Positions 1-5,628 of a DNA stretch of 5,628 nucleotides are shown here, piece by piece. Positions within the stretch are counted from its first letter, which is position 1. Every line of letters begins with the position of its first letter. The DNA is from Clostridia bacterium (lineage in GTDB: Bacteria > Bacillota_E > SLMV01 > PUMD01). Both the position numbers and the translations under genes were made by a program. The notes under the pieces were generated by a model. The model was given only the letters and a program-made list of their open reading frames with translations. It did no database searches and had not been told where the DNA came from. The DNA lies in contig PWUC01000250.1 of assembly GCA_003562655.1 (NCBI GenBank), forward strand, positions 1 to 5,628, read 5' to 3'.

Positions 1-1289
1 CGCAATGCTGCCTCCATGACTCCGCCGGTGGCGCCGAATATCGCCGCGGCTCCCGTCGATATCCCCAGGGGGTCATCGTACTCCTCCTCGGGAAGCGACT
101 CAAAATCCAGACCCGCTTCGACGAACATCCGACCCAGCTCACGGGTGGTCAGCACCACATCCACATCGGTGTGGCCGCTCGCGCCCATCTCCGGTCGAGC
201 GGCCTCGAATTTCTTCGCCGTACAGGGCATCACCGAGACCACAAATATGTCCGCCGGATCGATCCCCGCCTGCTCCGCATAGAACGTCTTCGCCAGCGCT
301 CCGAACATCTGCTGCGGTGACTTGCAGGTCGACAGGTTATCCATGAACTCGGGATAGAAGTGTTCCACGAACTTGATCCAGCCCGGGCTGCACGACGTCA
401 ACAGCGGCAGCTCGCCACCGTCCCGGATTCTCGCCAGCAGCTCACTGCCCTCTTCCAGTATGGTCAGGTCGGCGGCGAAATCCGTGTCAAATACGCGATC
501 AAAGCCGAGCCGACGTAGGCCGGCGACCATCTGCCCCGTCACCACGCTTCCCGGCTCCAGCCCCATCACCTCTCCCACGGAGACCCGCACCGCCGGGGCC
601 GTCTGCACCACCACGTGTTTGTCCGGATCGCCCAGGGCGTCCCACACCTCGTCTGTGCAATCTCTTTCCGTGATCGCACCCGTCGGGCACACCAGCAGGC
701 ACTGGCCGCACAGCACGCACGAGACATCGCCCAGCTCCCGCTCGAAGGCCGGGCCAATCATGGTGTCGAAACCGCGTCCCACGGTTCCCAGGGCCCTGAC
801 GCCCTGGACCTGGCTGCACACACTCACGCAGCGCTGGCAGAGTATGCACTTGTCCGGGTCTCGGACCAGCGAGGGGTTGGACTCATCCCGGGGATGGGTT
901 GACTTTTCACCCTCGAACCTCATTTCCGTGACGCCGAGATTGTGGGCAACCGCCTGCAGCTCACAGTTGAGACTGCGGCTGCAGGACAGGCAGTCTCCAT
1001 CGTGGTCCGACAGGATCAGTTCAACGTTGGTCCGACGGGCCGCCCGCACTCGTGGGCTGTGGGTGAGGACCACCATCCCTTCGGATGCGGGTGTCGTGCA
1101 CGCAGCCTGGAGACTTCGGGCTCCCTCAACCTCGACCACACAGACCCTGCATGCCCCGATTTCGTTGATATCCTCGAGGTAGCAGAGGGTGGGAATGTCG
1201 ATGCCGGCCCCTCTGGCCGCCTGGAGAATGGTGCTTCCGGGTTCAGCGGATACCTCGCGCCCGTTGATTGTCAGTGTAACCTCATTCAC
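1..1289 (-). CDS. hydA: [FeFe] hydrogenase catalytic subunit, HydA/HndD type (partial, C-terminus off the window)
   Basis: This is the H2-activating subunit of a cytoplasmic NAD(P)-linked [FeFe] hydrogenase. Translating the minus strand from GTG at 1289 gives 429 open residues to the edge. Domains seen: NuoG-like [2Fe-2S] ferredoxin fold with C36, C47, C50, C64; a His/Cys3 [4Fe-4S] site H96, C100, C103, C109; two ferredoxin [4Fe-4S] motifs (C148/151/154/158 and C191/194/197/201-Pro); then the H-cluster domain from about residue 225. H-cluster motif 1 is TSCSPGW (298-304) and motif 2 is MPCTAKKFE (354-362). Acidic residues E280 and E283 match the family's proton path. Motif 3, with the last two cluster cysteines, should lie beyond position 1; relatives of this type run to about 580 residues. 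The GTG start is chosen because it opens exactly at the [2Fe-2S] domain (MNEVTLTING), an in-frame TGA lies 18 bases upstream, and a G-rich ribosome binding site precedes it. It follows the NuoF-GltD fusion by 15 bp. Family is certain; whether it bifurcates is inferred. Confidence 0.96.
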   Translation of the reverse strand, partial: MNEVTLTINGREVSAEPGSTILQAARGAGIDIPTLCYLEDINEIGACRVCVVEVEGARSLQAACTTPASEGMVVLTHSPRVRAARRTNVELILSDHDGDCLSCSRSLNCELQAVAHNLGVTEMRFEGEKSTHPRDESNPSLVRDPDKCILCQRCVSVCSQVQGVRALGTVGRGFDTMIGPAFERELGDVSCVLCGQCLLVCPTGAITERDCTDEVWDALGDPDKHVVVQTAPAVRVSVGEVMGLEPGSVVTGQMVAGLRRLGFDRVFDTDFAADLTILEEGSELLARIRDGGELPLLTSCSPGWIKFVEHFYPEFMDNLSTCKSPQQMFGALAKTFYAEQAGIDPADIFVVSVMPCTAKKFEAARPEMGASGHTDVDVVLTTRELGRMFVEAGLDFESLPEEEYDDPLGISTGAAAIFGATGGVMEAAL

Positions 1290-1294
1290 TGCAT

Positions 1295-1302
1295 CCCCCC
1301 CC
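1295..1302 (-). promoter_or_regulatory. Ribosome binding site of hydA, a run of eight G
   Basis: On the minus strand eight consecutive G residues stand 5 bases before the GTG start at 1289. The run can pair with the CCUCC of 16S rRNA only as a G-rich, non-canonical Shine-Dalgarno. It supports GTG at 1289 as the start. The tract fills more than half of the 15-bp spacer between the fusion gene and hydA. Confidence 0.6.
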
Positions 1303-1304
1303 AG

Positions 1305-4300
1305 TCATGAGTTCGCAGCTTCGGCGTCTTCGCTGATGCCATCCACATCACACCTCAGGCAACGCCTGGCCTCTGCCATGGCCTGTTCCACCGAATAGCC
1401 GAGCTCCACCACATCGAATCGCCCCGTCCGATCCCGCACCGCAACTTTGGGCATCGCTTCCCGCGGTATCCTGGTCTCTATCACCTCATGGCCTATGATC
1501 CTCTCCATGGGGGGCTTCTCGACGACCACACCGTCGCCTCCGAGATATGCATCGATGGCAGAGGCTGCCTTCTTGCCCGCCGCGATGGCCTCAATCACCG
1601 TGTCGGGCCCGGTCACACAGTCACCGCCGGCGAACACCCCGGACACATTTGTCTGGAGGGTCTCATCATCGGCCACGAAGGTGCCCCAGCGGGTCGATTC
1701 CACAGCCTCTCCGCCCAGGGTGAAACGATCCTCGGGCTGCTGACCGATGGCCACGATGACCAGGTCGGCATCCATAGTGAAGGCTGAGCCGTCGATCGGG
1801 TAGGGGCGCGGCCGTCCACTGGCGTCGTAGTCCCCCAGCAGCATCCGCTCGCACTCGAGCCCGGAGGCCCTTCCGTCCCGGCCCACCACTCTCACGGGTG
1901 AGACGAGGGTGGTGATCTCGATGCCCTCCTCCAGAGCATCCTCGATCTCCTCGCGAAGGGCGGGCATATCCTCCCGCCGGCGTCGATAGGCAATCCTGAC
2001 CTCGGCCGCCCCCAGGCGCAGGGCGGTTCTTGCCGCATCAATGGCAGCGTTTCCGCCACCCACCACGACGACGGCATCGCCGCTCAGATCAGGCGCTTCA
2101 TCAAGGTTGACATCCCGCAGGAAGTCAACACCGTGGGTGATGCCCCTCAGATCCTCACCGGGAATATTGAGCCGCGTGCTCTCATGCGCCCCGGTTGCCA
2201 GGAACATGGCCCGGTATCCCTGATCCTTCAGGTCATCGAGGGAAACGTCCGCACCAATCCTTCCTCCTGTCCTGATCTCAACTCCCATCTTCCGCACGGT
2301 CTCGACCTCGGCCTCGAGGACGTCCGGGGGAAGCCGGTAGTCGGGAATACCCGTTGCCAACATCCCGCCAACGACTGGCAGCGCCTCAAAGATGGTGACC
2401 GAGTATCCCTTCCTGCCCAGGAAATAGGCGGCCGAAAGCCCGGCGGGACCGGAGCCGATTATCGCTACCTTCCCCTCTCGCGGCTCTGCTGCGGGGGGCA
2501 CGGGCATCTCGCCGGCCTCGCGCAGGACATGATCGGAAACAAACCTCTTGAGAGCCCTGACGGCGATCGGATCATCGATCTGAGTGCGCTGACACTTGCT
2601 CTCACAGGGATGGTCGCACACGTACCCACATACTGCCGGGAGCGGCATCTCCTCCTTGATGAGAAGATAGGCATCCTCGAACCGGCCCTGTCGGACCAGG
2701 TCCACATACAGCGGCACATCCACACCGGCCGGACAGGCATTCTGACAGGGCGAGGTGAACAGGGCTGCACAGACCGACGCAGGACATTCCCCGCGTTCGA
2801 CGTGGGCCTCGTATTCCTCACGGAAGTACCGGATGGTCGTAAGCACCGGGTTCGGAGCGGACTGCCCCAGCCCACAGAGGGAAGAATCTATGATCTGACG
2901 TCCCAGTTCCTCCAGGGTATCCAGGTCCTCATCCCTGCCGTGGCCCGTGGTTATCCGATCGAGGATTTCAAGCATGCGCTTGGTGCCTATGCGGCACGGG
3001 GGACACTTTCCGCATGATTCGTCCTGGACGAACTCGAGGAAGAACTTGGCGAAATCGGGCATGCACGTGTCCTCATCGAGAACGATCAGCCCCCCGGAGC
3101 CCATGATGGTGCCCAGCTCCGTCAGGGATTCGTAGTCGACGGGGGTGTTGAGGTACTCTGCCGGGATGCACCCACCGGAGGGACCGCCCGTCTGGGCCGC
3201 CTTGAACTTCTTGCCATCGGGAACGCCGCCTCCGATGTCAAAGATGATCTGGCTCAGGGGTGTGCCCATGGGCACCTCGACCAGGCCGGTGTTTTCGACG
3301 TCGCCGGCAAGGGCGAAGACCTTCGTTCCCTTGCTCTCGGCGGTGCCGATGCCGGCGTACCACTCTGCTCCGCGCAGGATGATCGGTGCGACATTGGCGA
3401 AGGTCTCGACATTATTGAGAAGCGTTGGTCTGCCCCAGAGCCCCTCGTTCGCGGGGAAGGGCGGTCTCGGCCTGGGCTGTCCTGTCCGCCCCTCGATGGA
3501 GGCCAGAAGTGCCGTTTCCTCTCCACAGACGAAGGCCCCGGCTCCCACCCTCAGGTCGACCTCGAAACTGAAGCCACTGCCAAAAATGTCGTCGCCCAGC
3601 AACCCGTAGTCGCGTGCCTTCTCCACGGCATGGCGCAGCCGTTCGACGGCCAGGGGATATTCGGCCCTGACGTAGACATATCCCTGCCCGGCGCCAACGG
3701 CATAGCCTGCTATGGCCATGGCCTCAAGTATGCTGTGAGGGTCTCCCTCCAAAATGCTGCGATCCATGAAGGCCCCGGGGTCGCCCTCATCAGCATTGCA
3801 CACCACGTACTTGGTCTCACCGGCAGCCTTGGCCGTGAACTCCCACTTGAGACCCGTCGGGAACCCAGCGCCGCCCCGTCCTCGCAGACCCGATTCCTTG
3901 ATGACAGCGACGACCTCTTCCGGCTCCATGGATGAAAGGACCGTACCGAGGGCCGCATAACCGTCGCGGGCGATGTATTCCTCAATGGAGTCTGGATCGA
4001 TGATGCCGGCGTTCCGGAGCGCAATCCTGGTCTGGCTTCTGAAGAAGGGCATATCCTCACCGGTGGGAATGGACTCCTCACTGCCGGGGAGCTTGTAGGT
4101 GAGGTCTTCAACGATTCTTCCCTTGAGGAGATGCTCCTCAACAATCGTCCGGGCGTCCTCGGGCCGAACCTTTCGATACAGAACACCCTCGGGATAGACG
4201 ACGATGACTGGGCCCAGGTCGCAGGGCCCCATGCAACCGGTCTCCACCATGCGAACTTCATCCGTCAGTCCGTATTCTCCCAGCGCGACGGCGAGTTCAC

Positions 4301-4376
4301 TCGCCACCTTCTTGCAGCCTGACGATATGCAACCGGCACCTGCACAAACCAAGATGTGAGCGCGATAAGTGCTCAT
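1305..4376 (-). CDS. hydB: HydB/NuoF-type NADH-FMN hydrogenase subunit fused to a GltD/NfnL-like FAD-NAD(P)H oxidoreductase
   Basis: This 1023-residue protein is the electron-distribution subunit of the hydrogenase. Residues 1-90 form a [2Fe-2S] thioredoxin-like domain (C11/C16, C48, C52; extra C21). Residues about 110-350 are the NuoF NADH/FMN core, with the glycine-rich [13 protein letters not shown] (163-175), [10 protein letters not shown] (194-203) and CGEETALL (284-291). An SLBB-like segment follows (about 351-430), then the NuoF [4Fe-4S] site C455, C458, C461, C501. After H525/C531/C536 the usual ferredoxin tail is absent. Instead comes a GltD-like module: Fe-S cysteines C544, C548, C583, C587, C591, C595; FAD Rossmann motif GSGPAG (641-646); [14 protein letters not shown] (670-683); a second nucleotide site [10 protein letters not shown] (771-780) followed by RRRR (798-801), suggesting NADPH; and GVFAGGDC (913-920), which closes the FAD site. 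RCLRC sits near the end (1005-1009). Ordinary HydB proteins are about 600 residues. The ATG is backed by AGGAGG 7 bases upstream. Cytoplasmic; no signal peptide or membrane segment. Domain identities are secure; the reaction of the fused module is inferred. Confidence 0.95.
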   Translation of the reverse strand: MSTYRAHILVCAGAGCISSGCKKVASELAVALGEYGLTDEVRMVETGCMGPCDLGPVIVVYPEGVLYRKVRPEDARTIVEEHLLKGRIVEDLTYKLPGSEESIPTGEDMPFFRSQTRIALRNAGIIDPDSIEEYIARDGYAALGTVLSSMEPEEVVAVIKESGLRGRGGAGFPTGLKWEFTAKAAGETKYVVCNADEGDPGAFMDRSILEGDPHSILEAMAIAGYAVGAGQGYVYVRAEYPLAVERLRHAVEKARDYGLLGDDIFGSGFSFEVDLRVGAGAFVCGEETALLASIEGRTGQPRPRPPFPANEGLWGRPTLLNNVETFANVAPIILRGAEWYAGIGTAESKGTKVFALAGDVENTGLVEVPMGTPLSQIIFDIGGGVPDGKKFKAAQTGGPSGGCIPAEYLNTPVDYESLTELGTIMGSGGLIVLDEDTCMPDFAKFFLEFVQDESCGKCPPCRIGTKRMLEILDRITTGHGRDEDLDTLEELGRQIIDSSLCGLGQSAPNPVLTTIRYFREEYEAHVERGECPASVCAALFTSPCQNACPAGVDVPLYVDLVRQGRFEDAYLLIKEEMPLPAVCGYVCDHPCESKCQRTQIDDPIAVRALKRFVSDHVLREAGEMPVPPAAEPREGKVAIIGSGPAGLSAAYFLGRKGYSVTIFEALPVVGGMLATGIPDYRLPPDVLEAEVETVRKMGVEIRTGGRIGADVSLDDLKDQGYRAMFLATGAHESTRLNIPGEDLRGITHGVDFLRDVNLDEAPDLSGDAVVVVGGGNAAIDAARTALRLGAAEVRIAYRRRREDMPALREEIEDALEEGIEITTLVSPVRVVGRDGRASGLECERMLLGDYDASGRPRPYPIDGSAFTMDADLVIVAIGQQPEDRFTLGGEAVESTRWGTFVADDETLQTNVSGVFAGGDCVTGPDTVIEAIAAGKKAASAIDAYLGGDGVVVEKPPMERIIGHEVIETRIPREAMPKVAVRDRTGRFDVVELGYSVEQAMAEARRCLRCDVDGISEDAEAANS

Positions 4377-4378
4377 TA
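4376..4378 (-). other. TAATG stop/start overlap, translational coupling
   Basis: The TAA stop of the ATP-binding protein (4378-4376) shares its last base with the ATG of the hydB-gltD fusion (4376-4374). An AGGAGG at 4389-4384, inside the end of the upstream gene, stands 7 bases before that ATG. This arrangement lets a terminating ribosome restart directly and ties synthesis of the fusion to that of the ATP-binding protein. Confidence 0.85.
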
Positions 4379-5056
4379 CTCACCCTCCTCTTCTGCACAA
4401 CACCCTCTGGTGGTCACTGCGTCTGCACTGTGTCGATGACACCGCGCGAAGGTGTCATCACCATCGTCCTCAGGCGACGGTGCGGGCTCAGATGAAACAC
4501 TCAAACTGCGGCCCATCCCCTGATAGAGCCCGTCAAGATGCTCATCCAGGTACCCGTGCAGCCACTGAAGGACCAGTGGGCTGCGTACGTCGAGATCTTC
4601 AAGGCACTCCTCTGCCTCATCTGAGTCGAAGGTGAACTCCCTTCCGTTGACCTCATGCTCATAGGAAATGCGTATACCGGGATTGGCTGCGATGAGAGCA
4701 ATCAACGTCGACGCAATGTCACCCAGCGGTGCCCTGTCAACATGAGCCAGCTGAAATGTCGCCGTCACGCATGTGCCGTCTGAACCGGACGTCACCGTCA
4801 GGATACCCCCTGCCGCCCTGCAGGCGGCCTCCAAGAGGGCCAGACCCAGCCCCACCTTACGGGTGGTCCTGGTGGTGGTAAAGGGGTCAGCCGCGGTGGA
4901 AAGGATCTCGGGGGTGATCCCGCCCCCGTCGTCCGTGATGGACACCGTCAGACGATCCGCCGCCGTGTGCTCACGGATGCTGATCGCAATGTGCCGCGCA
5001 CCCGCTGCGACAGAATTCTGGGCAATGTCCAGAACATGAAGCGAGATCTCCTCCAT
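4376..5056 (-). CDS. GHKL-fold ATP-binding protein (histidine-kinase/anti-sigma-like ATPase domain) of the hydrogenase operon
   Basis: The 226-residue product has an HSP90/histidine-kinase-type ATP-binding fold but no phospho-accepting H-box domain. The boxes are clear: N-box [14 protein letters not shown] (7-20, Mg-ligand N14), G1-box DDGGG (42-46), F-box DPFTTTR (57-63) and G2-box [16 protein letters not shown] (69-84). Residues about 105-185 form a second, partly helical region with no motif I can name. The tail, about 186-226, is Ser/Pro/Asp-rich, then Cys/His-bearing (C206, H207, H209, C219, C220) and ends in a Glu-rich stretch. From memory, small ATPases of this kind occur between the NuoE- and NuoF-like genes in several anaerobes' hydrogenase operons (A. 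woodii HydE is a comparison), with unknown role; regulation or assembly of the complex is a guess. The ATG at 5056 has GGGGAGGA 5 bases upstream and lies 20 bp after the hydC stop. The fold is confident; the function is not. Confidence 0.85.
   Translation of the reverse strand: MEEISLHVLDIAQNSVAAGARHIAISIREHTAADRLTVSITDDGGGITPEILSTAADPFTTTRTTRKVGLGLALLEAACRAAGGILTVTSGSDGTCVTATFQLAHVDRAPLGDIASTLIALIAANPGIRISYEHEVNGREFTFDSDEAEECLEDLDVRSPLVLQWLHGYLDEHLDGLYQGMGRSLSVSSEPAPSPEDDGDDTFARCHRHSADAVTTRGCCAEEEGE
4435..4459 (-). repeat. Perfect 9-bp inverted repeat with 7-base loop near the 3' end of the ATPase gene
   Basis: The arms GATGACACC and GGTGTCATC are exact reverse complements, separated by seven bases (gcgcgaa on the plus strand). 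In the minus-strand transcript this would form a 9-bp hairpin about 58 bases before the hydB-gltD start codon, coding for roughly residues 200-208 of the ATPase. No U-run follows it, so it is not a standard intrinsic terminator. It may be a processing or stabilising hairpin, an operator-like palindrome, or chance. Confidence 0.6.
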
Positions 5057-5076
5057 GGAATCCTCCCCTCACCGCG

Positions 5077-5592
5077 TCATTCCTGCGCCAGCATCTGTCT
5101 CACAATGTCTGGAGTGATGCGGGCGTAGACCTGATCATTTACCGTGGCCACCGGTCCGAGTCCACAGGCTCCGAGGCACCGCACCACCTCCAGTGAGAAC
5201 ATGCCGTCATCGGTGGTATCTCCGACCTTGATGCCCAGCTCCCCCTCCAGTCGCTCAATGACTGCGAGGGCACCCCGCACATAACACGCCGTACCTTTGC
5301 ACACGCTGATGTGATATTTCCCCTTGGGCTTGAGCGAAAACAATGAGTAGAAGGTGACAACACCATACACGTCACTGACTGAAACTCCCAGGCCCTCCGC
5401 CACCATAACCTGCAGCCGCATGGGCAGGTAACCGAGGATCTCCTGGACCCGGTGGAGCACCTCGATCAGAGCATCCGGCTCTCCCCTGTGCCCGGCAACG
5501 ATCTCCTCAACTTGCCTTTCAACCACCTCCCAGTCAGGCTCTCCCTCGTACCGGGTATCCTCGATGGTCTCTTCCACCACCCGATCACCCAT
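5077..5592 (-). CDS. hydC: NuoE/HydC-like [2Fe-2S] hydrogenase subunit
   Basis: A 171-residue small subunit that carries one [2Fe-2S] cluster and passes electrons to or from the NuoF-type flavin subunit. The N-terminal half is the usual NuoE helical bundle (LHRVQEILGYLP; then GVSVSDVYGVVTFYSLF). The C-terminal half is the thioredoxin-like ferredoxin, with ligands C98 and C103 (SVCKGTACYVRG) and C139 and C143 (RCLGACGLGP), the standard spacing. Length fits the family (about 150-180). An upstream in-frame GTG at 5613 would add seven residues, and a GTG at 5598 is also possible. I chose ATG at 5592 because AAAGGAGT lies 7 bases upstream of it, whereas that same site is inside or too close to the GTG starts. 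The ATPase gene begins 20 bp downstream. HndA is the matching subunit of the Desulfovibrio NADP-reducing hydrogenase; HydC is the T. maritima name. Confidence 0.94.
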   Translation of the reverse strand: MGDRVVEETIEDTRYEGEPDWEVVERQVEEIVAGHRGEPDALIEVLHRVQEILGYLPMRLQVMVAEGLGVSVSDVYGVVTFYSLFSLKPKGKYHISVCKGTACYVRGALAVIERLEGELGIKVGDTTDDGMFSLEVVRCLGACGLGPVATVNDQVYARITPDIVRQMLAQE

Positions 5593-5628
5593 TGCCACAC
5601 TCCTTTCAGCCACAAGATGGCCTGCTCC
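5593..5628 (-). other. Short leader before hydC; no promoter visible
   Basis: The 36 bases between the right edge and the hydC ATG contain only the ribosome binding site. There is too little sequence to say whether a promoter or another operon gene lies upstream. One minus-strand frame reaches a TGA at 5608-5606, so an upstream gene could end there, but nothing supports this beyond the stop itself. Confidence 0.4.
5599..5606 (-). promoter_or_regulatory. Shine-Dalgarno AAAGGAGT deciding the hydC start
   Basis: AAAGGAGT on the minus strand, with AGGAG ending 7 bases before ATG at 5592. This spacing favours that ATG over the in-frame GTG codons at 5598 and 5613. Confidence 0.75.

Noticed and set aside
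373..1182. A 269-residue open frame on the plus strand opposite hydA
   Set aside because: Its sequence is low-complexity Ser/Arg/Thr/Pro, typical of the reverse of GC-rich coding DNA, while the minus strand gives unmistakable hydrogenase motifs throughout.
1290..1320. The TGA ending the fusion gene is in the same frame as hydA, so readthrough or selenocysteine could join them
   Set aside because: No sign of a selenocysteine element was seen, hydA has its own ribosome binding site and a start placed exactly at its first domain, and separate subunits are the rule in this family.
2740..2790. The HydB-GltD junction as an assembly or sequencing artefact
   Set aside because: The frame stays open for 1023 codons with conserved motifs on both sides, and the relocated RCLRC motif at the C-terminus fits a genuine fused protein.
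2133..3017. A 294-residue open frame on the plus strand inside the fusion gene
   Set aside because: It shows no recognisable domain and lies wholly opposite conserved NuoF and GltD motifs; it is a shadow frame.
4435..4459. The inverted repeat as a transcription terminator
   Set aside because: No U-rich run follows on the minus strand, and the genes on both sides are coupled by an overlapping stop and start.
5593..5613. GTG at 5613 as the start of hydC
   Set aside because: The strong AAAGGAGT would then be inside the coding region; it is ideally spaced for ATG at 5592, and the seven extra residues add nothing to the NuoE domain.

Overview
The window holds one tightly packed operon read entirely on the minus strand, so transcription runs from the right edge to the left edge. 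It encodes a cytoplasmic, multi-subunit, pyridine-nucleotide-linked [FeFe] hydrogenase of the Hyd/Hnd (NuoE-NuoF-NuoG-like) kind. The DNA is GC-rich, with strong purine-rich ribosome binding sites and GTG as well as ATG starts. An oxygen-sensitive [FeFe] hydrogenase implies a strictly anaerobic, fermentative, syntrophic or acetogenic bacterium. The phylum cannot be fixed from this sequence; a high-GC anaerobic lineage (for example deltaproteobacterial, actinobacterial-Coriobacteriia-like or Chloroflexi-like) is compatible, but this is inference.

Layout in transcription order: (1) 5592-5077, a NuoE/HydC-like [2Fe-2S] thioredoxin-fold subunit. (2) 5056-4376, a GHKL-type ATP-binding protein with an unusual 3' extension that carries a perfect 9-bp inverted repeat. 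(3) 4376-1305, a 1023-residue fusion of a HydB/NuoF-type NADH-FMN subunit (about residues 1-540) with a complete GltD/NfnL-type NAD(P)H-FAD oxidoreductase (about 541-1010). (4) 1289 to beyond position 1, the catalytic [FeFe] hydrogenase subunit HydA/HndD, of which 429 residues are present; its C-terminus lies off the left edge. The gaps are 20 bp, a 1-base stop/start overlap (TAATG) and 15 bp, so the four genes are almost certainly co-transcribed. No stretch over 36 bp lacks a gene, and no tRNA, rRNA, CRISPR or mobile element was seen.

How the parts probably work together: HydA makes or consumes H2 at the H-cluster and relays electrons through its N-terminal Fe-S chain to the HydC and HydB clusters and the HydB FMN, where NAD(H) reacts. 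In ordinary bifurcating HydB/HndC proteins the C-terminus is a two-[4Fe-4S] ferredoxin domain. Here that position is taken by a GltD-like module with its own Fe-S motif, FAD site and probable NADPH site. The complex could therefore connect H2, NADH and NADPH (and possibly ferredoxin) in one machine. The most interesting structural detail is that the Cys-pair helix normally found at the very N-terminus of GltD proteins is at the extreme C-terminus of the fusion, as if the Fe-S module were circularly permuted. Related hydrogenase/GltD combinations are known, so the type is not certain to be new; the exact architecture and the ATPase 3' extension are the parts most worth checking.
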